Source: Streptomyces sp. CG1
GTDB lineage: Bacteria; Actinomycetota; Actinomycetes; Streptomycetales; Streptomycetaceae
Length of the DNA: 64,000 bases
Assembly: GCF_041080625.1 (NCBI RefSeq)
Contig: NZ_CP163518.1
Coordinates: 4,836,001 to 4,900,000, forward strand
Direction: 5' to 3'
The first letter of the stretch is position 1, and every line of letters begins with the position of its first letter. Under the pieces are notes generated by a model. It worked only from the letters and a program-made list of their open reading frames with translations, had not been told where the DNA came from and made no database searches. Of this stretch, positions 51,393-59,600 are shown piece after piece. Both the position numbers and the translations under genes were made by a program.

Positions 51393-52799
51393 TCAGTGGC
51401 GGCCCGCCACCCGGTCCGCCACCTTCGCCAGCCGCGACGACTCCGTCCCCGGCCGGAGCCGTTCACGCTGGTCGGCCGTGCGGTAGGTGGCGTACATGCC
51501 GTGGACGCCGAGCCAGCGGAAGGGTTCCGGTTCCCACTTGCGGACCTTGTGGTTGACCCAGGGCAGGTCGGTCAGGTCGGTGCGGCCGCCCTGGCCGGAG
51601 TCCTGCTGGACCAGGTCGCGCAGGGCGCGGCCGGCCAGGTTGGTGGTGGCGACGCCGGAGCCGACATAGCCGCCGGCCCAGCCGAGGCCGGTGGAGCGGT
51701 CGAGGGTCACCGTGGCGCACCAGTCGCGCGGGACGCCGAGGACACCCGACCAGGCGTACGCCACCCGCAGGCCCGCGAGGGACGGGAAGAAGCGGGTGAG
51801 GATCTCATGCAGGGCGTCGATGGCCGCCGCCTGGGTGCGGCCGTCGTTGTCCGTCCTCGACCCGAAGCGGTACGGCACTCCGCGGCCGCCGAGGGCGATG
51901 CGGCCGTCGGCGGTGCGCTGGGCGTACATGTAGGCGTGAGCCATGTCGCCGAGGGTTTCGCGGCCGTTCCAGCCGATCGCGGACCACTGTTCGTCGGTCA
52001 GCGGCTCGGTGGCGATCATGGAGGAGTTCATGGGGAGCCAGGTGCGTTTCTGGCCCTTCAGGGATGCCGTGAAGCCCTCGGTGCAGCGCAGGATGTAGGG
52101 GGCGCGGACGGTGCCGTACGGGGTGACGGCGTGTTGGGGGCGGATCTCCGTCACCGGGGTCGACTCGTGGATCACCACGCCGAGGGCCTCCACCGTGGCC
52201 GCGAGGCCCTTGACGAGTTTCACGGGGTGCAGCCGGGCGCCGTGCGGGGTCCAGGTGGAGCCGACGGCGTCGGCTATCCGGATCCGCTCGGCGGTCTCGC
52301 GGGCGCCGTACAGTTCGCGGTCCTTCTCACCGTACGACAGCTCGTGCTGGTGGAAGGCCTTGAGGCGGGCCAACTGGGCGGGCGTGGTGGCCACTTCGAG
52401 GACGCCGCCCTTGTGTATGCCGGCGTCGATGCCCTCGGCCCCGGTGACCGTGATCACCTCGTCGACGGTGTCGTTCATGGCCTTCTGCAGCCGTACGGCG
52501 GCCTCGTGGCCGTGCAGTGCGGCGTACCGGTCGCGGCCCGCGATGCCGTTGTAGAGCCAGCCGCCGTTGCGGCCGGAGGCGCCGTAGCCGCAGAACTTCT
52601 GTTCCAGCACGGTGATGCGGAGGTAGGGGGCGGCCTTCTTCAGGTAGTAGGCCGTCCACAGGCCGGTGTAGCCGCCGCCGACGATGACGACGTCGGCGGA
52701 TGCGTCGCCGGGCAGGGGTTCCCGTACGGCCGGGAGGCCGTCGTCCGCGTACCAGTAGGAGATTCCGCCGTTGACGACACTGCTTGCCGAGCTGTTCAT
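51393..52799 (-). CDS. DAO-family FAD-dependent oxidoreductase (PuuB-like)
   Basis: The 468-residue protein has the FAD motif ADVVIVGGGYTGLWTAYYLK (about residues 35-54) and CGYGASGRNGGWLYNG (about 70-85), seen in gamma-glutamylputrescine oxidase-type enzymes. It lacks a signal peptide. The C-terminal region is GWAGGYVGSGVATTNLAGRA. The neighbouring acetyltransferase is also of polyamine type, so a role in amine or polyamine oxidation is plausible. That link is inferred from families and proximity. Confidence 0.83.
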   Translation of the reverse strand: MNSSASSVVNGGISYWYADDGLPAVREPLPGDASADVVIVGGGYTGLWTAYYLKKAAPYLRITVLEQKFCGYGASGRNGGWLYNGIAGRDRYAALHGHEAAVRLQKAMNDTVDEVITVTGAEGIDAGIHKGGVLEVATTPAQLARLKAFHQHELSYGEKDRELYGARETAERIRIADAVGSTWTPHGARLHPVKLVKGLAATVEALGVVIHESTPVTEIRPQHAVTPYGTVRAPYILRCTEGFTASLKGQKRTWLPMNSSMIATEPLTDEQWSAIGWNGRETLGDMAHAYMYAQRTADGRIALGGRGVPYRFGSRTDNDGRTQAAAIDALHEILTRFFPSLAGLRVAYAWSGVLGVPRDWCATVTLDRSTGLGWAGGYVGSGVATTNLAGRALRDLVQQDSGQGGRTDLTDLPWVNHKVRKWEPEPFRWLGVHGMYATYRTADQRERLRPGTESSRLAKVADRVAGRH

Positions 52800-52809
52800 G
52801 GCCGGGACG

Positions 52810-53463
52810 TTAACCCCTGAGGGTGGCCAGTGTCTCCTTCGGATTCCCTGCTTTTCCGCGGCTTCTGGTCAGTGGGTAGCAGGCCAGTCCGATGAGGACG
52901 GAGAGGAAGTGGCCGAGTTCGGTGAAGGTCGGCCCCTGGGCCAAGGGCAGTCCGAAGAAGATCAGTACGGCGAGGAGGTAGGCGTACCGCCAGGGCGGCG
53001 CGATCCGGTAGGTGAGGACGCCGATGACGCCGGCCAGTGCGTAACTCACGCCGATGTCCAGGGTGTTGACGGCGGAGTGGTGCGCCACGCCGCCCTGGAT
53101 CGCGACCAGGAGCGCCCCCTCGCTGATCAGTGAGGCCAGGACGTGGGCCAGTGCGCACACCGCGAGCCAGCGGGGCGTGCCGAGCCAGCGTTCGGCCTGT
53201 GCGTGGAAGATGCTGTACAGCAGGACGTACGGGAGCCAGCGGCCGCTGTCGATCCACATCGCGCTGGCGACGAGGACGCGTACCGGGTTGTGTGACAGCT
53301 CGTGGATGTTGGTCGACCGCTGCCGCAGGAAGTGTCCTTCGAAATCCGGCGACATCTGGTGCAGCGCGACGGTGGTGACGAAGAGGACCGCCAGCCAGAC
53401 ATACGTGCCGGGGGCGCTGCGGATGTACGCCCACACTCCGCCGAATCCCCGGTTATTTCGCAT
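52810..53463 (-). CDS. Rhomboid-like membrane protein
   Basis: This 217-residue protein has about five or six hydrophobic helices, including TYVWLAVLFVTTVALHQM, RWLAVCALAHVLASLIS and the LDIGVSYALAGVIGVLTYRI segment. GVSY stands where rhomboid proteases have the GxSG serine, and HHSAVNTLDIGVSY is the usual context in Streptomyces rhomboid-like proteins. A catalytic histidine is not certain, so activity is doubtful. The ATG at 53463 shares its CATG with an ATG on the other strand, so one of the two starts may be wrong. Confidence 0.72.
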   Translation of the reverse strand: MRNNRGFGGVWAYIRSAPGTYVWLAVLFVTTVALHQMSPDFEGHFLRQRSTNIHELSHNPVRVLVASAMWIDSGRWLPYVLLYSIFHAQAERWLGTPRWLAVCALAHVLASLISEGALLVAIQGGVAHHSAVNTLDIGVSYALAGVIGVLTYRIAPPWRYAYLLAVLIFFGLPLAQGPTFTELGHFLSVLIGLACYPLTRSRGKAGNPKETLATLRG

Positions 53464-53497
53464 GAGCCGATTCACGCACGTCAGTATCGTCCGGTCC

Positions 53498-54373
53498 GTG
53501 ATTGACATTCCCGGTGATCTCGCGGAAGCGCAGGAGATGTACAACGGTGCGGCGGGCCGGGCTTTCATCGCCGGGCTGCCGGATCTGGCGGCGGGTTTCC
53601 TGGAGCGGTGGCGGCTGCGGCTCGACGGGCCTTCCATGAACGGGGTCAGCGCGCTGGTCCTGCCGGTGGTCCGTGCCGACGGCGGCCCGGCCGTCCTCAA
53701 GCTGCAGCTGCCGGACGAGGAGAGCGAGGGGGAACCGGTCGCGCTGCGGGTCTGGGACGGCGACGGGGCCGTACGGCTGCTGGACCATGATCCGGAGACG
53801 GGCGCCATGCTGCTGGAGCGGCTGGACGAGTCCCGGATGCTTTCCGCGATGCCCGACAGCCGTGCGGCCGTCCTGGTCGTCGCCCGGCTGCTGGCCCACC
53901 TCACCGCCTTCCCGGCGCCGCCCGGGATGCGGCGGCTCGGGCACATCGCCGAGAGGATGCTGGAGCGGACTCCGTGGGTGCTGGAGCGCATCCCGGACCC
54001 GGCGGTCCGCCGCCTGGTCGCGGACTGTGCGGCCGCCGTGCGTGAGGTCGTCGCCGAGCCCGGTGACCGGCTGCTGCACTGGGACCTGCATGTCGAGAAC
54101 GTCCTCGCCGCCGAGCGCGCCGACTGGCTGGCCATCGACCCGAAGCCGCTGGCCGGTGATCCGGGTTTCGAACTGTGGCCCGCGCTGGTCAACCGTTTCG
54201 AGGCGGCCGAGGTGCGGTGGCGCTTCGACGCGCTGACGGACGTCCTCGGCCTGGACCGGGAGCGGGCGCGTGCCTGGACACTGGGCCGGCTGCTGCAGAA
54301 CACGCTGTGGGACGTGGAGGACGGGCAGCCGGTCGAGGACCGCCGGCTGGAGATCGCCCGTCGGCTCCGCTGA
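53498..54373 (+). CDS. Aminoglycoside/hydroxyurea phosphotransferase-family kinase (APH(6)-like)
   Basis: From GTG 53498 the product has 291 residues and starts VIDIPGDLAEAQEMYNGAAG. The kinase signature is LLHWDLHVENVLAAERADWL (Brenner motif, about residues 190-209) followed by IDPKPLAGDPGFELWP. This DPK-x-L-x-GDP form marks the APH(6)/hydroxyurea phosphotransferase group, which includes streptomycin 6-kinases. The substrate in this strain is unknown, and such kinases are often chromosomal and not in clusters. ATG 53462 is an alternative start. Confidence 0.82.
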   Translation: MIDIPGDLAEAQEMYNGAAGRAFIAGLPDLAAGFLERWRLRLDGPSMNGVSALVLPVVRADGGPAVLKLQLPDEESEGEPVALRVWDGDGAVRLLDHDPETGAMLLERLDESRMLSAMPDSRAAVLVVARLLAHLTAFPAPPGMRRLGHIAERMLERTPWVLERIPDPAVRRLVADCAAAVREVVAEPGDRLLHWDLHVENVLAAERADWLAIDPKPLAGDPGFELWPALVNRFEAAEVRWRFDALTDVLGLDRERARAWTLGRLLQNTLWDVEDGQPVEDRRLEIARRLR

Positions 54374-54381
54374 GCCCCTGA

Positions 54382-54837
54382 TCAGCTCTCGTCGGCAGCC
54401 GGAAGCTCCGGCCACCCCTTACCGCTCTCGTCGGGCACCGGAAGCGGCTGCCGGCACGGTGTGGACGCGTCGATCTCCGGTGCGGCGCGGACCAGCGAGG
54501 CAGCCGTGGCCGCCGCCTGCGAGCGGTCCGGCACGGAGACGGCGAGGAGGCGGAACGGGGCGGAGGGGCGCAGTTCGACGCATACGACGGGTCTGCCGGG
54601 CCGTAGGACGACGAAGTCAGCCCCGGCGAGGTGGCCGCGGGTGCCGACGCACCGGGTCCCGGGAATCCACATCCCGCGCCGCGGATCACCGCGCAGCGCA
54701 CGCCACCAGGCGGGTTCGACGGTCACCCGGCACACCGCCGCGAGCGGCACCCGTACGTCACCGCGCCGCGCGGCGACCCGTTCCCGCCACGTGAGACGGA
54801 CGACCAGGTCGTCACCGCGGACGTCCATCCGTGCCAT
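54382..54837 (-). CDS. Hypothetical protein, probable PH-like fold
   Basis: The product of 151 residues from ATG 54837 begins MARMDVRGDDLVVRLTWRER. Beta-rich segments follow: VRVPLAAVCRVTVEPAWWRA, RGMWIPGTRCVGTRGHLAGA and DFVVLRPGRPVVCVELRPSA. The order fits small bacterial proteins with a PH-like fold. The C-terminal tail is proline-rich. It converges closely on the kinase gene. No function is known to me. Confidence 0.72.
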   Translation of the reverse strand: MARMDVRGDDLVVRLTWRERVAARRGDVRVPLAAVCRVTVEPAWWRALRGDPRRGMWIPGTRCVGTRGHLAGADFVVLRPGRPVVCVELRPSAPFRLLAVSVPDRSQAAATAASLVRAAPEIDASTPCRQPLPVPDESGKGWPELPAADES

Positions 54838-54949
54838 CGCAGGCCTCTCCACGCGGGACGAGCGGGACGCGCAGGACGACCGGCGGGCCGTCCTGCGCGT
54901 CTCACGCCCGTTTCGATCCTCAGGACCTCCGTCCTCAGGACCTCCGTCC

Positions 54950-55429
54950 TCAGGACTCGGCGATCTCGATGTGGCGCGGCTTCGTGGCCTGCGCCTTGGG
55001 TACGGTGACGGTCAGCATGCCGTCGCAGAGCGTCGCGTGGACCTCCTCCGACCTGACGTCGGCGGGCAGCAGGGCCGCGTACTCGAAGCGGCCGCTGCGG
55101 CGGGTGCTGCGGCGCAGGACGCCCTCGCGCTCCTGCTCCTTGTACTCACCCGTGATGCGCAGCTCGCGTGCGCTCATCTCGATGTCGATGTCGTCCCGCT
55201 TGATTCCCGGCAGCTCTGCCTCGATCACATAGGCGTCGTCGGTCTCCCGCATGTCGGCCGCGGGGGACCAGGCCATCGCGGCGGGAGCGGCAGCGGCGGC
55301 GCCTTCGAGCAGCCGGTTCATGCGCTCGAACAGCTCATCGAACTCGGCGGCGACGGGCTCGCCCCAGCCAAAGGCGTGGAACGGCCTCTCCAGCAGACTG
55401 CCGTGCCGGTGTCGGACAGGCAGCGTCAT
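54950..55429 (-). CDS. Hsp20-family small heat-shock protein
   Basis: This ATP-independent chaperone holds unfolded proteins. The 159-residue product has the alpha-crystallin domain (about residues 50-148) with DMRETDDAYVIEAELPGIKR, the RELRITGEYKEQ strand, RFEYAALLPADVRSEEV, and LCDGMLTVTVPKA (the GxLxxxxPK motif). The N-terminal arm (VRHRHGSLLERPFHAFGWGE) resembles Streptomyces Hsp18. Control in S. albus is by RheA, whose operator I do not see. Instead the upstream region has three ACCCATGTA-type repeats. Confidence 0.9.
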   Translation of the reverse strand: MTLPVRHRHGSLLERPFHAFGWGEPVAAEFDELFERMNRLLEGAAAAAPAAMAWSPAADMRETDDAYVIEAELPGIKRDDIDIEMSARELRITGEYKEQEREGVLRRSTRRSGRFEYAALLPADVRSEEVHATLCDGMLTVTVPKAQATKPRHIEIAES

Positions 55430-55452
55430 CGGGGTTCACCTCCCCGAATGTG

Positions 55453-55511
55453 GTACATGGGCACTTTCCATACTCCATATACCCATGTATCGGTATGTAC
55501 CCATGTATCGG
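55453..55511. promoter_or_regulatory. Repeated CCCATGTA motifs upstream of hsp20
   Basis: TACCCATGTATCGG occurs exactly at 55480-55493 and 55498-55511 (18-base period). A third copy, TACATGGGCA, lies inverted at 55454-55463. The cluster is 25 to 80 bases before the hsp20 start and is A/T-rich, so it is a good candidate for an operator array. Confidence 0.65.
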
Positions 55512-55514
55512 GCA

Positions 55515-55540
55515 GTCCGCTCACGCATCGCGCACGCATG
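55515..55540 (+). repeat. 26-bp direct repeat, left copy
   Basis: This copy begins GTCCGCTCACG and ends GCGCACGCATG. An identical 26-base copy lies at 62009-62034. Flanking bases differ on both sides. The two copies bracket most of the degraded accessory island. Confidence 0.85.
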
Positions 55541-55583
55541 GCTGTGGCCGTTCGAGACGGCCTCATCGTTGAAATGGCTGTTG

Positions 55584-55600
55584 TTCTACGTCTCGTAGTA
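55584..55600. promoter_or_regulatory. BlaI/MecI-type operator 1, upstream of the repressor gene
   Basis: TTCTACGTCTCGTAGTA contains CTACG-TCT-CGTAG. BlaI/MecI operators are TACTACA-TATGTAGTA-like palindromes. It lies 54 bases before the ATG of the repressor, the expected place for autorepression. Confidence 0.75.
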
Positions 55601-55653
55601 ACTTGACCGGGTCGAGGACACGGCGTGCTGGAGCAGGCAGAGGGAGGTGCCGG

Positions 55654-56043
55654 ATGACCGGCGGTGTGGACGGCCGGAAGGAGTCCCGGCGCCGTGCGCG
55701 CGGAGAGCTGGAGGGGGAGGTGCTGGCGGCCCTGTGGGCGGCCGGCGGACCGGCGACGGCTGTGGTGGTGCACGAGAAGCTGGGCGACGACACGGCCCAC
55801 ACCACCGTGCTGACCATCCTGACGCGGCTGTGTGACAAGGGTCTGGTCACCCGGCGGCGTGAGGGGCGTAGTTACGTGTACACACCCGTGGACGACCAGC
55901 CGGGGATGGCCGCGGCCGGGATGCACTCACTGCTCGACGAGGGCGGGGACCGCGCGGTGGTGCTGGCCCGGTTCGTGTCGGAGCTGTCGGCGGAGGACGA
56001 GCGGTTGCTGGAGCAGCTGCTGCACGGAGATTCCTCTGCCTGA
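55654..56043 (+). CDS. BlaI/MecI/CopY-family transcriptional repressor
   Basis: This 129-residue winged-helix repressor starts MTGGVDGRKESRRRARGELE at ATG 55654 (GGGAGGTG upstream). The domain shows GEVLAALWAAGGPATAVVVH (about residues 21-40), TAHTTVLTILTRLCDKGLVT and RREGRSYVYTP (about 50-82), and a C-terminal dimer helix FVSELSAEDERLLEQLL. BlaI-type repressors are inactivated by a membrane metalloprotease sensor of the M56 family, usually the next gene. Here that next gene is truncated, so the repressor may be stuck in the on state or answer to another protease. Confidence 0.9.
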   Translation: MTGGVDGRKESRRRARGELEGEVLAALWAAGGPATAVVVHEKLGDDTAHTTVLTILTRLCDKGLVTRRREGRSYVYTPVDDQPGMAAAGMHSLLDEGGDRAVVLARFVSELSAEDERLLEQLLHGDSSA

Positions 56044-56075
56044 CCTGAGGGTGAGGCGTGATCTGACCCATACCG

Positions 56076-56458
56076 ATGTATCTGCCGCTGCTGGTGAGCG
56101 CGGCGCTGGCGCTGGTGGCGCCGTGGGCAGGGCGCCGGATGCCGCCCCGGGCAGGGACGTGGGCGACGGCGCCCGCGGGCGTTGTGGCGGCCGGTACGTG
56201 GGCGACTGGGCTGGCGTTTTTGGCGTTCACGGCTGTGGGCCAGGTGCCGCTGGTGACGGAGCAGGGGCCGTGGTCGGTGAGTGCACTGGCAGCGGAGGAC
56301 CCGGTGAACCGGAAGGTCTCCGCCGTGTGCGCCGGCGCGGTGCTGGTCGTGGTGGTCAGCGTGACGGTGGCGTCCTGGCGCCGGGGACGCGCGCTGGTCG
56401 ATGCCTGGCGGGAGTGCCGGCACATCGCGGGAGGCGGGGAACTCGCGGTGGTCGACGA
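56076..56458 (+). pseudogene. Truncated M56 (BlaR1-like) membrane peptidase, 5' fragment
   Basis: The fragment starts MYLPLLVSAALALVAPWAGR and has three hydrophobic segments before RRGRALVDAWRECRHIAGGG and ELAVVDD, the usual N-terminal layout of Streptomyces M56 proteins. The sequence then changes at about 56458 into the 3' part of an unrelated hydrolase, in a different frame. The HExxH zinc site and the sensor part are lost. It lies 32 bases after the repressor, so the pair was once a BlaI-BlaR1-type unit. Confidence 0.82.
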
Positions 56459-57058
56459 TCCTACGACAACCGTGGCTGCGGGCTGTCCACCAAGTTCGAC
56501 GATCATCCCGTCGACATGGGCAAGTTCATTGCCGCCGTGAGCTCGGGTGGCCTTCCCGCCGCCCTCGCGATGGTTCCCTACCGGCTTCTCGACATGGCCG
56601 GCGATGGCCTTGGCTTGCTCACTGCGCGCGGTATCGAACGAGCCCACGTGGTCGGCGCCTCGATGGGAGGAATGATCGCCCAGATGATGGCCCTCTCCTC
56701 CCCGGAGCGGGTGCTGACCTTGACGTCGATGATGTCCTCGACCGGCGAGAGTGAATACGGCCAGCCCGACCCGGAGGCCCGGGCGGTGCTGTTCAGTCCG
56801 AAGCCAGCAGCGGGGATCGGCCGACAGCTCGGTGCAATGATCCTCAGCGGTTCACGCGCGGACGCACTGCGCGAACTCCTGATGCCGACGCTGGTGATCC
56901 ACGGCCTGGACGACACGCTGATCGACCCGAGCGGCGGGAAACGCACCGCGGACCTGGTGCCCGGCGCCGAGCTCCTGCTGATCCCCGACATGGGCCACGA
57001 CCGCCCGCGCGAACTTTGGCCCAAGCTCATCGATGCCGTGGTGGAACACACCAGCTGA
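56459..57058 (+). pseudogene. Truncated alpha/beta hydrolase, 3' fragment with an internal deletion
   Basis: The reading frame begins abruptly at YDNRGCGLSTKFDDHP and runs to ELWPKLIDAVVEHTS. It keeps the nucleophile elbow HVVGASMGGMIAQMMA and the late VIHGLDDTLIDPSGG and LIPDMGHDRP. The N-terminal part, including the oxyanion-hole HG motif, is missing. Between LFSPKPAA and IGRQLGAMI about 40 residues expected from family members also appear absent. So it is a doubly deleted remnant. Confidence 0.78.
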
Positions 57059-57094
57059 GCAGGTACGTCCGCAGCGCAGCGCCGGGCGCGCGCC

Positions 57095-57331
57095 GGAGTC
57101 GACGCGCGTTTGTCGAACCGCGTGGCCAAGGCCCGGAAGTTCTGCAACGCATTGATCGTCCGCTCGACTTCGCTCCTTCGCTTGTGGATCGTCTTGTCGA
57201 AGCCGGCGGGTCGGCCGCCCTCGCCACTCCGGCGTTGGCGGTTGGCCCGCTGAGATCCCGTTGATGATCCACCGGTGGCTGGCCCAACGGCCACCGCGCT
57301 TCCCGGACTTCGGCAGATGCGACTCCAGCAT
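57095..57331 (-). mobile_element. IS5-family transposase remnant with internal deletion
   Basis: On the minus strand the piece from 57331 encodes MLESHLPKSGKRGGRWASHR and WIINGI, a transposase N-terminus. After a junction near 57255 it continues in another frame as SQRANRQRRSGEGGRPAGFD, KTIHKRRSEVERTINALQNF and RALATRFDKR, a C-terminus with the E of the DDE site region. The whole middle is gone. No terminal inverted repeats were identified. Confidence 0.8.
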
Positions 57332-57890
57332 CGTCGGGTGCTTGCGAGAGCCGGTCTGTGACGGCGTCGACGTGACGGGGTCGGCTGCGGCAGCGTTTAT
57401 CGAGCGGGCTGCAGGGTGGTGGCGGGTTCGGCGGTCAGGAGTGGGCGCAGTGCGCCGTGAGGGAGCGGTACCTGATAGACGTCGCGCTCCACGGTGGACG
57501 GTGTGCCGTGGACGAGCCCCGCCCGCTCGGCCCACAGCTTTCGCGCGGCGGCGACCCCGCTGCACAGGCGAACCGCCATGGCGCGGGACGGCGAGCGGAC
57601 GGGCTGGCTTCCGCCGGGCGGCCCGGTTTCCGCCGAGGCTTGCCCGGTCGCCGGCGCGGGGTCGGTCTGCCGCAGGGAAAGTGCGTCCACTTTGTCGACG
57701 GAAGAAGCGGGTCTGCCAAAAGGGAGGTGCCCAGAGTCGGCAGCACTCCCGTGCTCGTCGACACCGCGGCCGACGCGGCCCGCGCACCGAACCACGATGG
57801 GATCGCCTGCGGATCCGGCACCCCCGCCGCAGCCCTGACGCGTGGCGCCATCGATGGCCCCTCCCCCTCCTGCTTCATCGACAGCTCACC
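57332..57890. other. Region without a recognisable intact gene inside the degraded island
   Basis: Open frames run on both strands but none shows a family pattern, a convincing ribosome site or consistent codon use. A minus-strand stretch that encodes ERDVYQVPLPHGALRPLLTA (about 57410-57480) could be a gene tail. Confidence 0.5.
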
Positions 57891-57894
57891 GCAC

Positions 57895-57911
57895 TTCTAC
57901 ATCACGTAGTA
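57895..57911. promoter_or_regulatory. BlaI/MecI-type operator 2, upstream of a split membrane ORF
   Basis: TTCTACATCACGTAGTA has the same outer TTCTAC/GTAGTA as operator 1. It ends 18 bases before the ATG at 57930. Confidence 0.75.
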
Positions 57912-57929
57912 GGTGTTTGATTGCCCTCG

Positions 57930-58082
57930 ATGGCCCCCGCGCCCGCCGGACCGATCGCCGCACTCCTCGCCACCGCAGCGTTGTGCTCGGCCGGGGCACA
58001 TCGCCAGTTCGGGTGAGTGGCCTACCTGCTCACCCCGGCTCTGTACGCCTTGGCGCCGGTGGCGATCTGCGCTGCGGGGTAG
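57930..58082 (+). pseudogene. Tiny membrane ORF interrupted by an in-frame TGA
   Basis: ATG 57930 opens MAPAPAGPIAALLATAALCS and reaches a TGA at 58014-58016. GTG follows at once and the same frame continues VAYLLTPALYALAPVAICAA to TAG at 58080-58082. Both halves are hydrophobic and may be two coupled micropeptides (28 and 21 residues) or one broken gene. It lies directly after operator 2. Confidence 0.45.
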
Positions 58083-58119
58083 GTGAATGGTTGCGGGTTC
58101 CGGTTACCGCTCCCCTATT

Positions 58120-58136
58120 TTCTACATCATGTAGTA
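58120..58136. promoter_or_regulatory. BlaI/MecI-type operator 3, upstream of the glycosyltransferase operon
   Basis: TTCTACATCATGTAGTA is the most symmetric of the three copies (CTACAT-C-ATGTAG). It lies 136 bases before the GTG of the glycosyltransferase gene. Confidence 0.78.
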
Positions 58137-58271
58137 GCTTCTGGTTTCGGCGCCTGCCGAGACCGAGTAGCCCCGCTCGGCCGTGAAGCGCGTGGCTCCG
58201 TCCTGCGCACGGCACCGTCGGGTCCAGGCATCTCCGGCCGTGCGTCCATCCCGTCAGGAGGCTGATCCACC

Positions 58272-59600
58272 GTGGCCCAACGCGACGATCTGATGCCGGA
58301 GGCGGCGCCTTCGGTGTCCGCCGCAGCCCTGCCGGACTCAGGCCCTGGGCGGATCGCGATCATCTCCGCGAGTGTCGGCGCGGGACACGACGGCGCGGCT
58401 GCCGGGCTGGCCGACCGGCTGTCCGCGCACGGCTTCCTGGTGGACCGGTACGACTTCCTCGACCTGCTCCCCGCGCGTTCTGGCAGGCTGATCTGCGACG
58501 TCTACCACCGCATACTGACCTGGGCACCGGCGGGCTATCAGCGCCTGTACGCGGCGACCGAGCACGCCTCACGCCCGGGCGCACTATGGCGGGCGCTGTT
58601 CCGCGGCGCCGAGCAGCGCACCCTGCGGGTACTCGATCCGGACACGTGCGCGGTCGTCTCGACGTACCCGGGGGCCAGTCAGGTGCTGGGTGCGCTGCGG
58701 CGGCGCGGTCTGCTGAGGGTGCCGGCCTTCACCTATCTGACCGACTTCTCCGTGCACTCCCTGTGGGTGGCCCCCGGCATCGACGCCCACCTCGCCGTAC
58801 ACGCGATACCCGCGGCCCAGGCCCACGCCCAGGGCGCGGCCGCCGTCACCGTCGCCGGCCCCGTCACCGGCCCGCGTTTCGCCCCCGCCACCGACGAGCA
58901 ACGCCGGGCGGCCCGTGCCCGGTTCGGCCTGCCCGACCAGGCGCCGCTGGCGTTGCTGGTCGCGGGCTCGTGGGGGGTCGGGCCGGTGCGGCAGGCCGCC
59001 GCCGAGATCCGGGAGGCGGGAGTGGCGGTACCGGTGGTGGTGTGCGGCCGCAACCAGGCCCTCGCCGACGAACTGCGGCGAGACGGCATCGAGCATGCCT
59101 TCGGCTGGGTGGACGACATGCCCGGCCTGATGCACGGCTGCAACGTGCTGGTCCAGAACGCGGGCGGGCTGACCTCGCTGGAGGCGTTCGCCGCCGGCTT
59201 GCCGGTGGTCAGCTACCGCTGCATCCCCGGCCACGGCCAGACCAACGCCGCCGCCCTGGACGAGGCGGGCCTCGCGGCCTGGATCCGCGACCCCGCCGAA
59301 CTCGGCCCGGTGCTCGCCGAGCTCCTCCACGGTCCCCGCGGTCAGGCCCAGCGCGCGGCAGGACTCGAACTGCACCGCTCCGCTCCCGGCCCGGTACCCG
59401 CCATCGCCGCCAGAACCGGACATCAACCCGCCGCGGGCGCACAGCCCGCGCCGAGGCGCCGTCCCGCGAGGCGGCGGCTGATCCTGGCTGCCGCAGGTGC
59501 GGCGGCCACGGCCTCGCTGGGCATCGCGGCCCCGGCCGCCTACACCGAAGCCCCCGCGCACTTCCCCACCGTTACCCACTATCTGGAGTTGGACTGGTGA
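58272..59600 (+). CDS. MGDG-synthase-like (GT28) glycosyltransferase with a C-terminal membrane tail
   Basis: This 442-residue enzyme is predicted to glycosylate diacylglycerol or a related lipid at the membrane. The N-terminal domain has IAIISASVGAGHDGAAAGLA (about residues 28-47), the MGDG-synthase opening. The C-terminal GT-B half has GWVDDMPGLMHGCNVLVQNA and GGLTSLEAFAAGLPVVSYR, the nucleotide-sugar site. An arginine-rich stretch and one hydrophobic helix (LILAAAGAAATASLGIAAPA, about 405-425) form the tail. GTG 58272 has GGAGG 11 bases upstream. The next gene overlaps by one base. Confidence 0.85.
   Translation: MAQRDDLMPEAAPSVSAAALPDSGPGRIAIISASVGAGHDGAAAGLADRLSAHGFLVDRYDFLDLLPARSGRLICDVYHRILTWAPAGYQRLYAATEHASRPGALWRALFRGAEQRTLRVLDPDTCAVVSTYPGASQVLGALRRRGLLRVPAFTYLTDFSVHSLWVAPGIDAHLAVHAIPAAQAHAQGAAAVTVAGPVTGPRFAPATDEQRRAARARFGLPDQAPLALLVAGSWGVGPVRQAAAEIREAGVAVPVVVCGRNQALADELRRDGIEHAFGWVDDMPGLMHGCNVLVQNAGGLTSLEAFAAGLPVVSYRCIPGHGQTNAAALDEAGLAAWIRDPAELGPVLAELLHGPRGQAQRAAGLELHRSAPGPVPAIAARTGHQPAAGAQPAPRRRPARRRLILAAAGAAATASLGIAAPAAYTEAPAHFPTVTHYLELDW

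Noticed and set aside
57397..57909. Overlapping frames on both strands as a real gene
   Set aside because: Neither strand shows a family motif or good ribosome site; composition fits decayed DNA.
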